A stretch of 64,000 nucleotides of DNA, taken from positions 1 to 64,000 of the forward strand of contig JAFWGA010000063.1 of assembly GCA_017515325.1 (NCBI GenBank), written 5' to 3'. Positions within the stretch are counted from its first letter, which is position 1, and each line of letters opens with the position of its first letter. Positions 36,464-45,271 of this stretch are shown piece by piece. This DNA comes from Blautia sp. (lineage in GTDB: Bacteria; Bacillota; Clostridia; Lachnospirales; Lachnospiraceae). Position numbers and translations under genes: made by a program. Below the pieces are notes generated by a model. The model searched no databases and was not told where the DNA came from. It saw only the letters and a list, made by a program, of their open reading frames with translations.

Positions 36464-37270
36464 TCAAATCTTGCAAGGGGCAAAATCTATTGCGAATTCC
36501 TCCGACAGGGTTCTCCTCAGTTCTTCCCTGTTTTCCAGTCTGCGTTCGCAGCGCTGTCCTTCCAGGACACTGGTATACAGATCCCCTGTGATGTTTTTAT
36601 GCCCGGTCTCATTCCGCAGATTCACCATTACCTGATGGGAAAAAATCGAAGCAGGGCATGCATAGGCATAGTAATTTGCCGCAATAAACTCCTGAGGTGT
36701 CTGCGCAAACTCACTGAAGTGCAGGATGTCCTGCCTGATTCCCCGTGAATCCGTGCGGCTGAGAATCCACCAGCCGTCATCATAGCGGCGGGTCTGAAAA
36801 ACCTCCCCATGGCTGATCGTTTCTGCCCCTTCGCGAACCAGAACCGATCCCGGAGGCTGCGGTCCTCCAAATCCCACGTCGCAGTAAAGGAGTTCCTCCT
36901 GCAGCCTCACCAGAATCCCCCGGTGAAAGCAGGGCGGAATAAAGTCCCTGCCGCTGACGATCCGGCAGAAAACGGAGGAAGCATCAAAGCCAAGATCGCA
37001 GAGCAGGCGGGTAAACAGGCCATTCATCTCATAGCAATAGCCTCCCCTTTTCCGGGTGACTATCTTGTCAAAAATGACCGGAATCTCAAGGGATATGGGA
37101 AGCTTAGCCAGGGCAGAATCCAGATCCTCAAAGGGAATGTGAGTCTGATGGGCGTAGACCAGGCTATCCAGCGTCTTCCGGTTTTGTACAGAGACATCCG
37201 CAGGGCTTAGCCCCATCCTGGCCAGGTATGCCCCGACATCAGGAACAGGAGCCCACATTTCTTCATACAT
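36464..37270 (-). CDS. Arylamine N-acetyltransferase
   Basis: 268 residues, normal NAT length. It transfers acetyl from acetyl-CoA to arylamines, hydrazines or similar groups. The catalytic triad is clear: Cys79 in RGGYCYEMNG, His116 in CFHRGILV and Asp131 in YCDVGFGG. It has no signal peptide. In gut bacteria such enzymes acetylate aminosalicylates, but the natural substrate is not known. The gene lies downstream of the leucine-type binding protein gene with a terminator between them, so it is probably its own unit or a low-level read-through gene. Confidence 0.93.
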   Translation of the reverse strand: MYEEMWAPVPDVGAYLARMGLSPADVSVQNRKTLDSLVYAHQTHIPFEDLDSALAKLPISLEIPVIFDKIVTRKRGGYCYEMNGLFTRLLCDLGFDASSVFCRIVSGRDFIPPCFHRGILVRLQEELLYCDVGFGGPQPPGSVLVREGAETISHGEVFQTRRYDDGWWILSRTDSRGIRQDILHFSEFAQTPQEFIAANYYAYACPASIFSHQVMVNLRNETGHKNITGDLYTSVLEGQRCERRLENREELRRTLSEEFAIDFAPCKI

Positions 37271-37350
37271 CTTCTTTATTTCCTTTCACTAATCATCGGC
37301 AAGGAAGCAGGAAATCTTTTTCCGTTCCCCCGGCAATGGGACAGAGGAAG

Positions 37351-37384
37351 AAACAGCCGCCCCTTGACTGAAAGAGCGGCTGTT
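37351..37384 (-). terminator. Terminator after the branched-chain amino acid binding protein gene
   Basis: AACAGCCGC and GCGGCTGTT form the stem, with a weak TTTCTTCC tail on the minus strand. Confidence 0.65.
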
Positions 37385-37447
37385 CCCTGTTATCCCTATT
37401 CTATACCCGTTTCCATACCGAAACGAAATATCTGTGATATGATTGGT

Positions 37448-38725
37448 TTACTGAAGAGGAGCCGGATAAAGGATCTCGGTCTCGGTAAAGTCGAAGGGCC
37501 ATACGGTCTTCCACTCGCCGTCCTGCACCTGAGCGATTGCTACAGAAGCGGAGGTGTTGTCTCTGAAGTGAGGAGCACCCGCCAGATCATAGTTTTCAAA
37601 CTTGATTCTGTCATAGGGAAGAATGATCTTGCGGCCGCCGGGGAATTCGCCCTGGATATCCAGCTCAGCGATAGCGTCGCGGACGGCTTCTCCGTCTGTG
37701 GAGCCGGCTGCCTCGATAGCGGTCTTGAAGATCCACACAACCGTGTAGGACTCTGCGGAATGACCGTTCATGTTCAGGCCGTATTTCTCAGAGAATTCCG
37801 CGTTGATCTCTTCTCCGTTGAGAAGGTCGGGGTTAAACTCGACAACGGATGCCACGCCATTGGCAGCGGCACCGAGGTTGCTCAGGAAGGCCGGATCGGT
37901 AAAGCCGTTTGCCTTTGCCACGATCATCTTCGGGATATAGTTCTGAGCTTTCAGCGTCTGAACAAAGAGAGTCGCGTCACCGATATAGGAATCGCAGAGA
38001 ATAGCGTCCGGATCTGCCTTCTTCAGGGCAAGCACCTGTGCGCTCAGGTCTGTGGCATTGCTGGAATAGTCGATGGTGTCCACCAGATCAAAGCCATACT
38101 CATCCTTGTACAGCTCCACGCAGCGGATCAGCTCCTGGCCGATGGCAGCCCTGTCCGTGAAGATAGCGATCGTCTTGATCTCTTCGCCGGTCTGCTCGGA
38201 GGCATCCTTGAGGTACTTCAGCATATCCTCTACATAGACAGAATTCAGCGGGCAAAGGCGGAAGAAATAATCCATTGCCTCGTGATCCTCATCAGACAGA
38301 CGGTCCAGGGTAGAGATGGCCGTGATCATCGGCACGCCGTACTGAGTGCAGACCTGGGCGACAACCTCTGTCACCGTGGACATATGGCAGCCCATCATCA
38401 CATCGACATGCTCCTGGGTGATCAGACGTTCCGCCTCAGACTTGCCCTGGGCAGGATCGCCGGCATGGTCGCCACGGACAACCTCAAGCATACGGCCGTT
38501 TACGCCACCCTGGGCATTGATTTCCTCCACCGCGAAATCGATGCCTCTTAAAATGTTTTCACCGATTGCTGCGTTGCCGCCGGACATGGCATAGATGGTA
38601 CCGATCCGGATCGGCTCCTCCTCGGCCGCCACCGTCCTGGCGGATGCCAGACCTCCGGCAAGGCCGATGACCATAGCCAGAGCCGCGAATACAGATACAG
38701 CCTTCTTAAAGAACGCTTGCTTCAT
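37448..38725 (-). CDS. Branched-chain amino acid-type ABC transporter substrate-binding protein
   Basis: 425 residues from ATG 38725 after GGAGGAGG. A signal peptide ends near ASARTVAA, again without a lipobox cysteine. The mature protein has the LivJ/type 1 fold: IRIGTIYAMSGGNAAIGENILRG, LEVVRGDHAGDPAQGKSEAERLI and AILCDSYIGDATLFVQTLK. It binds an amino acid or a related amide for the LivHMGF proteins encoded just upstream. Urea or short amides are possible alternatives for this family. A gap of 97 bases follows livF. Confidence 0.9.
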   Translation of the reverse strand: MKQAFFKKAVSVFAALAMVIGLAGGLASARTVAAEEEPIRIGTIYAMSGGNAAIGENILRGIDFAVEEINAQGGVNGRMLEVVRGDHAGDPAQGKSEAERLITQEHVDVMMGCHMSTVTEVVAQVCTQYGVPMITAISTLDRLSDEDHEAMDYFFRLCPLNSVYVEDMLKYLKDASEQTGEEIKTIAIFTDRAAIGQELIRCVELYKDEYGFDLVDTIDYSSNATDLSAQVLALKKADPDAILCDSYIGDATLFVQTLKAQNYIPKMIVAKANGFTDPAFLSNLGAAANGVASVVEFNPDLLNGEEINAEFSEKYGLNMNGHSAESYTVVWIFKTAIEAAGSTDGEAVRDAIAELDIQGEFPGGRKIILPYDRIKFENYDLAGAPHFRDNTSASVAIAQVQDGEWKTVWPFDFTETEILYPAPLQ

Positions 38726-38822
38726 GGGGTTTCCTCCTCCTTTAACATATGAATGGTTTTCAGGTAGCTTATGTTTACCGCGCCCAAACAGGCGCCGGTG
38801 CACATACGATTGCTATGCGGGG

Positions 38823-39530
38823 TCAGATTCCAAGGTAAGCCTTTTTCACATGCTCATTGGCCTGCAGCTCGGCAGATGTGCCTTCCAGGGCGATCCTGCC
38901 GTTTTCGATCACATAGCCCCTGTCCGCACAGGCCAGTGCCTTGGTGATATCCTGCTCTACCAGAAGGACAGACAAGCCATCCTGCCTGGCCATCGTCCTG
39001 GCAACCTCAAGAATGTCGTCCACAATATTCGGGGCAAGGCCCAGAGACGGCTCGTCCAGGATCAGAAGCTTGGGCATGCCGATCAGAGCTCTGGCCACGG
39101 CAACCATCTGCTGCTCCCCGCCGGATAAGGTACCCGCCGCCTGCCTGGCCCTCTCCTTCAGCCTCGGAAACCAGCCATAGGCCTTGTCCAGATTTTCCCT
39201 GAAATGAGCCTTGGTCTCTTTGTTGAAGGCACCCATCTCCAGGTTTTCCAGAACCGTCATCTCCGTAAAAAGCTGCCGTCCCTCCGGCACCTGTACGATA
39301 CCGTGATCCAGGATATAGCGGGCATTTTTCTTTGCCAGCTCCTGGCCGTTGAATTCCACAGAGCCCTGGGAAGGCCTGAGAATCCCCGTGACGGCACGGA
39401 CCATGGTGGTCTTTCCTGCCCCGTTGGAACCGAGAATGGCTACGATCTCCCCATCCCCTACCTGAAAAGAGATATCCCACAGAATATTGACAGCTCCGTA
39501 GCCGGCCTGTAATCCACTCACCTTAAGCAT
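38823..39530 (-). CDS. livF: Branched-chain amino acid-type ABC transporter ATP-binding protein LivF
   Basis: 235 residues from ATG 39530, six bases after AGGAGG; the two upstream ATGs are less well placed. Walker A is GSNGAGKTT, signature LSGGEQQMVAVARAL, and Walker B LLILDEPSLGLAP, with the LivF-typical PEGRQLF in between. It overlaps the end of livG by eight bases, showing translational coupling. Confidence 0.93.
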   Translation of the reverse strand: MLKVSGLQAGYGAVNILWDISFQVGDGEIVAILGSNGAGKTTMVRAVTGILRPSQGSVEFNGQELAKKNARYILDHGIVQVPEGRQLFTEMTVLENLEMGAFNKETKAHFRENLDKAYGWFPRLKERARQAAGTLSGGEQQMVAVARALIGMPKLLILDEPSLGLAPNIVDDILEVARTMARQDGLSVLLVEQDITKALACADRGYVIENGRIALEGTSAELQANEHVKKAYLGI

Positions 39531-40269
39531 GGGCATCCTCCTTCCTTCCCAGGTAAACCTCCATGACATAGGGATCATTCATTACCTGCTCCGGCGTCCC
39601 CTCCGCGATCTTTTCCCCGTGATGGAGAACGATGACCTCCTCGCACAGACTGACGACAGCCTGCATAATATGCTCAATCAGGAAGATGGTCACGCCGGAC
39701 TCATTGATGCGCCGGATCAGCCGGATGGCTTCTTCTGTCTCGGCGGGATTCAGACCCGCCATATTTTCGTCCAGGAACAGAAGCTCCGGCCTGGTAGCCA
39801 GGGCTCTTGCCATCTCCAGGCGCTTCTGATCCGGTGTCCCCATATCCTTTGCCAGCACATGACGCCTGTCATAAAGCCCGGTAAAATCAAGCAGTTCCAT
39901 GGCCCTTTCCTTCGCTTCGCGCTCATTTCTGGCGGGAGCATGTCCGAAATAGGTGGAGGCCGCGACATTTTCCAGCACGCTGAGATTCTTCAGAGGCTTC
40001 ATGATCTGGAAGGTACGGGCAATCTTCATTTTCGTATATTCATAGGCCTTTTTCCCGGTAATATCCTGTCCCCGGAAATAGATCTGTCCCTCTGTAGGAG
40101 GATAATAACCGCAGATCATATTAAAGGTCGTGGACTTGCCGGCACCGTTCGGCCCGATCATGCCGGTGATCGCGCCCTCACGGATCGAAAAGGAAACATC
40201 CTTGACAGCAGTAAGGCCTTTAAACCTCTTGGTGATATGCTTCACCTCGATAATCGGCGTATCAGCCAT
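39523..40269 (-). CDS. livG: Branched-chain amino acid-type ABC transporter ATP-binding protein LivG
   Basis: 248 residues. Walker A is GPNGAGKST near residue 40, the family-specific ARTFQIMKPL segment lies at about 84-93, and the Walker B region LLFLDENMAGLNP at about 158-170 is typical of LivG. The usual LSxGxQ signature is replaced by MGTPDQKRLEMARAL, so it is atypical at the first positions. With LivF it powers transport through LivH/LivM. The start overlaps the livM stop by one base. Confidence 0.92.
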   Translation of the reverse strand: MADTPIIEVKHITKRFKGLTAVKDVSFSIREGAITGMIGPNGAGKSTTFNMICGYYPPTEGQIYFRGQDITGKKAYEYTKMKIARTFQIMKPLKNLSVLENVAASTYFGHAPARNEREAKERAMELLDFTGLYDRRHVLAKDMGTPDQKRLEMARALATRPELLFLDENMAGLNPAETEEAIRLIRRINESGVTIFLIEHIMQAVVSLCEEVIVLHHGEKIAEGTPEQVMNDPYVMEVYLGRKEDAHA

Positions 40270-41339
40270 TACAGAGCCTCCTTTCCTGTGTGAGAGGCGA
40301 ATTCGACCTCTTCAAAGACTTCAACCGGCGGCTTTTTCAGAATCCTTGTATCGATAAATTCCTTTACCCTGCTGTGCATGTACCAGCCCAGAATCCCTGC
40401 CGGGCGGAAGCGGATGACCACCAGCAGAACAATAGCGTACAGAAGCATGTTGATGCCGGGAAGAAAAGCGGCGTATTTTGCCCGGAGGAACTCTGACAGG
40501 GGGATCATCAGAAGCCCGCCCACCAGAGGGCCTTCCACATAGGCAGCTCCGCCGACGACTGCGGGAAGCACGGATTCGGTGGATTTTGCCTGGATCATCA
40601 GTTCCGGATCGATATAGCGGATATAGCAGGCATAATAGAAACCCACCAAGGCTGCTATCATAGCGGACACCACAACCGCCATAATCTTGTAGCGTGTGGG
40701 ATTGATGCCCATGGCGCAGGCCGCGTCCTCATCCTCACGGATCGTCCGCAGGGCATAGCCCATGCGGGATTTCTCGATCCTCTTGATCAGAAGATAAACC
40801 AATATCACCATCACAAGTCCGACATAGTAATAGGGAACCTTGCTGCCAAAGCGGAAATCCGCCCAGGAATCCTTTCCGAAGGGAAGGCCGACGCCGCTGG
40901 CCCTTCCAAAAAAGCTGGAATTGATGATAAACTGTCTCAGCGCCTCGCCGAAAGCGATGGACACCAGGGTAAAATATGGGCCTCTCAGGATGAAGCAGGG
41001 GTAAAAGATGACTCCCGCCACCAGGCCGACCACCACCATGCCAAAGACAGCCGCCAGCCAGGGATTGGCTCCCGCCTTGGTAATCAGAAGACAGCTGGCA
41101 TACGCTCCCAGCCCCATGTAGGCGGCATGCCCCAGGGAGTTCTGCCCGGTCATGCCTCCCAGCAGGTTCCATGCCATGGAAAGGGTAGAGATATAAAAGA
41201 CCAGAACAAAAATATTCAGGATATAGGGTGATTTCACCAAAACAGGGATGATCAGAAACACCAGAAGAATGAGTCCGACGATGATCCTGACATTCCGGTG
41301 GTACGCACGTACCGCTTTCTTTTTTTCGTCCATTCTCAT
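40269..41339 (-). CDS. livM: Branched-chain amino acid-type ABC transporter permease LivM
   Basis: 356 residues with about nine helices. NLLGGMTGQNSLGHAAYMGLGAYAS (about residues 52-76) and the TIREDEDAACAMGINPTRYK loop (near residue 197) are LivM hallmarks. It forms the membrane channel with LivH. ATGA overlap joins its start to the livH stop. Confidence 0.93.
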   Translation of the reverse strand: MRMDEKKKAVRAYHRNVRIIVGLILLVFLIIPVLVKSPYILNIFVLVFYISTLSMAWNLLGGMTGQNSLGHAAYMGLGAYASCLLITKAGANPWLAAVFGMVVVGLVAGVIFYPCFILRGPYFTLVSIAFGEALRQFIINSSFFGRASGVGLPFGKDSWADFRFGSKVPYYYVGLVMVILVYLLIKRIEKSRMGYALRTIREDEDAACAMGINPTRYKIMAVVVSAMIAALVGFYYACYIRYIDPELMIQAKSTESVLPAVVGGAAYVEGPLVGGLLMIPLSEFLRAKYAAFLPGINMLLYAIVLLVVIRFRPAGILGWYMHSRVKEFIDTRILKKPPVEVFEEVEFASHTGKEAL

Positions 41340-42199
41340 TTCCTCCGAAGCACGATCAGCTGACGGACAACCAGGATCACGATAAAGGTGACAAACACGA
41401 TCAGGTCGCTGTACGAGGGGCTGATGAACAGAGCAACCATGGTTTCCAGGAGTCCCAGGAAGATTCCGGCAAAAAAGGCACCCGGAATGGAGCCCAGTCC
41501 TCCGACCACCACCACGATCAGAGCCCGAAAACCGAAGCTTGCGCCAGCTGTCGGGAAAATAGTGTAGAAGCCTGTGAGCAAAGCGCCTGCAATCCCCGCA
41601 AGGGCAACGCCCAGACCGTAGGTCAGAATATAGATCCGTTTGGTATTGATACCGACCACCTCTGCACCGACAGGATTCTGAGAGACCGCACGGATCTGTT
41701 TCCCGACCGTGGTATATTTCAGGAAGGTAAACAAAGCGACCGAAACGACAAGCAGCACGCCAAAGCTGATCAGCCTCGGCAGAGCCATGGTGACCGGTCC
41801 CAGGTTAATGTAGGTCATGGAATAGCTGGTAGAAATCGAACGGTACTCAGAACCGAAGAGCACCAGTGCGCCGTTGGAAAGAAGAAGTCCGAGCCCAACG
41901 GTAAGAAATAAAAGATTTGTGAAGCTTTTTGTTCCCAAGGCCGGCGTGATCAGAGTATGCTGGATCACTGCGCCAAGGCAGAACATGATAACGGCGACGA
42001 TCGGTACGCAAAGGTAAGGATCCAGGCCAAAGGTCTGATGCAGAAGCCAGGTCAGGTACATCCCCACCATCAGCATCTCGCCATGGCAGAAATTGACGAT
42101 CTTCATGACACCGAAGATAACATTCTGCCCCATCCCCATGAGTGAATAAAAGCCTCCCATCAGGAGCCCATTCACACATGCTTGCAAAAAGGTACTCAA
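41336..42199 (-). CDS. livH: Branched-chain amino acid-type ABC transporter permease LivH
   Basis: 287 residues starting at TTG 42199, eight bases after AGGAGG. About eight helices; MGMGQNVIFGVMKIVNFCHGE and ALIVVVVGGLGSIPGAFFAG are typical of LivH. It is the first gene of the transporter operon; the promoter lies about 200 bases upstream at 42399-42427, leaving a long untranslated leader. Confidence 0.93.
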   Translation of the reverse strand: MSTFLQACVNGLLMGGFYSLMGMGQNVIFGVMKIVNFCHGEMLMVGMYLTWLLHQTFGLDPYLCVPIVAVIMFCLGAVIQHTLITPALGTKSFTNLLFLTVGLGLLLSNGALVLFGSEYRSISTSYSMTYINLGPVTMALPRLISFGVLLVVSVALFTFLKYTTVGKQIRAVSQNPVGAEVVGINTKRIYILTYGLGVALAGIAGALLTGFYTIFPTAGASFGFRALIVVVVGGLGSIPGAFFAGIFLGLLETMVALFISPSYSDLIVFVTFIVILVVRQLIVLRRK

Positions 42200-42398
42200 G
42201 GCTTTTCCCTCCTGTCAGAATTGTGAGGTAACTGTCCCGTAACCGTAAGGAACCTGCGTCTGTCCCTGAACGCCTGTCACCCCTCAGCGATTTGCGCCTG
42301 GCCGTTGCAAATGCTCCCTTATCCATACGCCCCTCACTGCGCAGCAGGAGGTGCCGGCTCAACAGTTATGAACAGTTACACTGTCAGTTTCACATGGA

Positions 42399-42427
42399 AT
42401 TATAGCAAGAATATCAAAGGGATTCAA
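42399..42427 (-). promoter_or_regulatory. Promoter of the liv operon
   Basis: On the minus strand TTGAAT (42422-42427) is followed after exactly 17 bases by a perfect TATAAT (42399-42404). Its -35 box touches the T-run of the degV terminator. Confidence 0.85.
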
Positions 42428-42459
42428 GAAAAAAGAAAAAGGAGACAGTAACTGTCTCC
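42426..42459 (-). terminator. Terminator of the degV gene
   Basis: GGAGACAGT and ACTGTCTCC form a perfect stem with almost no loop; on the minus strand TTTTTCTTTTTTC follows. Confidence 0.8.
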
Positions 42460-42500
42460 AATCGTCCTCAATGGAATTCTGTTTCTTTTTATATCTATTT

Positions 42501-43364
42501 TTATCTTTCCCTGCCCCGGAAAAACAGTGCCAGCATCCCAGGCCCGACATGGGCACCGGAAAAGGGTTCATGCTGGCAGATGGTGATATTTGCCCCGGGT
42601 GTGACGGCAGATACCTTTTCTGCCAGCTCCTGGGCGTCCCCAAGGCAATCGCCGTGGGAGATAAAGATCGTGGGCTCCTGAAGATCCAGCCTTTTTTCCG
42701 AGTACTTCTTCACCAGGGCATCGATGGATCTTTTCCGGCTCCTGACCTTATTGCAGGAAACGATATGGCCGGAGGCATCCCCATACAGGATGGGCTTGAT
42801 ATTCAGCACAGAGCCTATGGCAGCGGTAAAACCGCTGACCCTGCCCGTATTCTTCAGGAAATTCAGATCATCAACCGTAAAATACTGACAGATATGCGGG
42901 ACATCCTCGTCCAGTATCCTGGCTGCTTCCTTCGCGTCCACCCCCTGACGGCTCAGCCCGGCGGCCTCTATGGCCAGCATGCCGTTGCCAAAGCCGCAGC
43001 CCAGGGAATCCACAATATGCACAAACCTGTCGCGGTACTGTCCCATGAGTTCCCTGGCCGCAGCAACTGCCGCATTGTAGGTTCCGCTGATTCCTGAACT
43101 CATGGAAACATAGATTACGTCCAGCCCCCGTTTCAGCACAGGGGCAAACTGTTCAAGGAAAAGCTGGGTATTCAGAAGACTCGTTCTGACAACCCTTCCG
43201 TTTTTCAATCCCTCATAAAATTCATGGGCATCAAAATGATCCACATCTCCCCAGTAGGTCTTTGCGACCCCGTCCACAGTATACTCACAAGGCAAAAGGC
43301 TGATTCCTTCCAGCAACTTCTTCGGCAGATTTGCGCTGCCGTCAGCAAATACAGCAAAAGGCAT
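42501..43364 (-). CDS. DegV family protein
   Basis: 287 residues, the normal length. DegV proteins bind a fatty acid and, in FakB forms, present it to a fatty acid kinase. Visible motifs: FADGSANLPKKL at the start, VVRTSLLNTQLF near residue 58, SMSSGISGTYNAA near 87 and LNFLKNTGRVSG near 155. The Ser-Ser-Gly-Ile-Ser-Gly-Thr-Tyr motif holds the lipid head group in known structures. No kinase partner is adjacent. Confidence 0.92.
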   Translation of the reverse strand: MPFAVFADGSANLPKKLLEGISLLPCEYTVDGVAKTYWGDVDHFDAHEFYEGLKNGRVVRTSLLNTQLFLEQFAPVLKRGLDVIYVSMSSGISGTYNAAVAAARELMGQYRDRFVHIVDSLGCGFGNGMLAIEAAGLSRQGVDAKEAARILDEDVPHICQYFTVDDLNFLKNTGRVSGFTAAIGSVLNIKPILYGDASGHIVSCNKVRSRKRSIDALVKKYSEKRLDLQEPTIFISHGDCLGDAQELAEKVSAVTPGANITICQHEPFSGAHVGPGMLALFFRGRER

Positions 43365-43420
43365 ACATACTCATCTCCTTCCTGAAAAGAATAATACCCT
43401 TTACAGCAGAATCTGTCAAC

Positions 43421-44008
43421 CTACTCAAAATCCTCGATAATCTGCTGAGCCATCCTCTTTCTGGACAGTCCGTTATCCATGGCCTGCTTTCCGATGAAAC
43501 GATGCGCCTCGTCTTCTGTCATATATCTGTTTTCGATCAGAAGAAACTTGGCCTTGTCTATCAGTTTGATCTCCTCCGCCTTTTCCTCCGCAGACCTGGC
43601 CTTCTTCTCCAGCCGGTATATTTTTACCCGCTGGGCCATGAGAAAACGGACGGCATAACTGATCTGTACCTGAGGAAAGGGTTTGGAGAGGGCAAGTACT
43701 CCGCGGTCCGTCACACGGGCCAGTACATTGATATATGACTCGGAGGGAACAACGATCAGGATGGATGCGCTGCACTGATCGGCTGTATCGATGGTGAATT
43801 CTACCCCGGATTCATCCGGAAGGGGAGTGTTGACGACTACGATATCATAATATCTCTCCAGAATGCATCGCCTGGCCGCTGCCGCGTTTCTTTTGAATTC
43901 CACGGACATGAGCGAAGCCGGCGGCAAAGTCCGTTTCATCAAAGCGTCAAACTTTTCCGAACCGGACACGATCAGTACGGAGTGTTGTATTTCTTCCCTG
44001 TTTGACAT
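43421..44008 (-). CDS. ANTAR-domain response regulator
   Basis: 195 residues. A receiver-like domain (HSVLIVSGSEKFDALM to about residue 125) is followed by a coiled coil (about 130-150) and a C-terminal ANTAR RNA-binding domain (KLIDKAKFLLIENRYMTEDEAHRFI and onward). ANTAR proteins stop early termination by binding paired hairpins in mRNA leaders. The receiver has VVVNTPLPDESG, where the usual phosphorylated Asp position reads Asn, so control by phosphorylation is doubtful. It lies 20 bases after a glutamine synthetase gene, an arrangement typical of nitrogen regulation in Clostridia. Confidence 0.9.
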   Translation of the reverse strand: MSNREEIQHSVLIVSGSEKFDALMKRTLPPASLMSVEFKRNAAAARRCILERYYDIVVVNTPLPDESGVEFTIDTADQCSASILIVVPSESYINVLARVTDRGVLALSKPFPQVQISYAVRFLMAQRVKIYRLEKKARSAEEKAEEIKLIDKAKFLLIENRYMTEDEAHRFIGKQAMDNGLSRKRMAQQIIEDFE

Positions 44009-44028
44009 AGTTTGGCATAACCTCCCCC

Positions 44029-45207
44029 TTATCCCAGTCCACAGTATTCCTTAAGGATCTCTTCCGGTATGATTTCCCTTACAAATCCGCTTTCCCGTGC
44101 CAGCTTACCGGCTTCTCTCTTTGAACCGGGCAGCAGGGCTCCTTTGTCTGCCATCTCCTCGGGAAGGGACAGCTTCCGTTCGATCCCGGAAAGCCCCGCA
44201 TGGATCAGCAGGGCATAGACCAGGTAGGGATTGCTGGAGGCATCGGGAGAACGCAGCTCAGCGCGGGTAAGACCTCTCAGAGTTTCTATATACATCAGCT
44301 CCGATTTGCCTGCGTGGGACCAGTTGATCCGGTCCGGGGCCGAGCTGCTGCCAAGCCTGGAATAGGAGCCATCCGTCGGATTCAGAAAGATGGTAATCTC
44401 TCGTATCTTCTCGATGATTCCGGCCGCTGCCTGCAGGGCGACGTCGTTCCCCGCCCTGTCCGCGGCAAAAATATTGATATGGTATCCGTTACCCGGATAT
44501 CCCGGAAGGGGCATGGGCGAAAAATCCGCCACCAGGCCGTACCTGTCCGCTATGGTGCTGACCACCATCTTGAAGGTCGTGATCTGATCCGCCGCCTTCA
44601 GGGGCTTTCCATAGTGAAAATCAATCTCGTTCTGACCGGGACCCGCCTCATGATGAGACCTTTCCGGGGTCAGGCCCATCTGCTCGATGGTAAGACCGAT
44701 CTCCCGCCGGACATTCTCACATTTGTCTGCCGGAGCGATATCCAGATATCCTGCATGGTCATAGGGGATTTTGGTCGGATTTCCCTCCTCATCCTTGATA
44801 AAAAGATAAAACTCCGTTTCCGACCCGAAACGGAATTCAATCCCCGCTTCCCTGGCTTTGGCAACCGCCTTTTTCAGGATATACCTGGTATCCGACTCAT
44901 ATACCTCTCCATCAGGCCCGGCGACATCACAGAACATACGCAAAACCTTTCCTCCGTCAGACCGCCAGGGGAGAAAGGACAGCGTATCCGGATCCGGCTT
45001 CAGAAACAGGGAAGCATACGGGCTTTCCCTGAATCCTGCGATTGCCCGGGCATTGATTGCTATCCCATGGTCAAACGCCTTCTTTACCTCCCCCGGCATC
45101 ACGGCAATATTCTTCTGGATTCCAAAAGCATCCCTGAACGCCAGACGGATAAACTTTACGTCTTCATCTTCTATATCCTTCAGTACCTCTTCTATCGTAT
45201 ATCCCAT
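44029..45207 (-). CDS. Short-form glutamine synthetase (type I family)
   Basis: 392 residues, shorter than the usual 440-470 of GSI. It makes glutamine from glutamate, ammonia and ATP. Motifs present: FRFGSETEFYLF (metal Glu), HHEAGPGQNEIDF, PGNGYHINIF (metal His) and the RSPDASSNPYLVYALLIHAG region. A C-terminal stretch is missing, and no adenylylation-site loop is seen. Because it is short and paired with an ANTAR regulator, it may be a glutamine synthetase-like enzyme acting on another amine, but the active-site residues favour true activity. Confidence 0.87.
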   Translation of the reverse strand: MGYTIEEVLKDIEDEDVKFIRLAFRDAFGIQKNIAVMPGEVKKAFDHGIAINARAIAGFRESPYASLFLKPDPDTLSFLPWRSDGGKVLRMFCDVAGPDGEVYESDTRYILKKAVAKAREAGIEFRFGSETEFYLFIKDEEGNPTKIPYDHAGYLDIAPADKCENVRREIGLTIEQMGLTPERSHHEAGPGQNEIDFHYGKPLKAADQITTFKMVVSTIADRYGLVADFSPMPLPGYPGNGYHINIFAADRAGNDVALQAAAGIIEKIREITIFLNPTDGSYSRLGSSSAPDRINWSHAGKSELMYIETLRGLTRAELRSPDASSNPYLVYALLIHAGLSGIERKLSLPEEMADKGALLPGSKREAGKLARESGFVREIIPEEILKEYCGLG

Positions 45208-45218
45208 ATCCTTCTCCC

Positions 45219-45240
45219 GTCATAGCCTGTTTGCCATGAC
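45219..45240 (-). promoter_or_regulatory. Hairpin before the glutamine synthetase start
   Basis: On the minus strand GTCATGGC and GCTATGAC pair over eight bases (one G-U) around a six-base loop AAACAG, ending just before the ribosome binding site. A weaker stem GGGCA/TGCCC lies 23 bases further upstream, at 45263-45279. Two stems with a six-base loop recall ANTAR targets, but the loop lacks the usual G at position four. Confidence 0.4.
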
Positions 45241-45271
45241 TTCCTTCACCAAAATGTCGGCAGGGCAGATT

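Larger units (their letters stand above)
42200..42500. other. Long leader of the liv operon and degV terminator region
   Basis: No gene is convincing here. It holds the liv promoter, the degV terminator and a leader of about 190 bases. The leader has several GTAAC/GTTAC repeats and a possible GTGACAGGCG block, but no known riboswitch pattern that I recognise. Confidence 0.5.

Noticed and set aside
42200..42390. Riboswitch in the liv leader
   Set aside because: The leader is long, but no known riboswitch core could be matched by eye.
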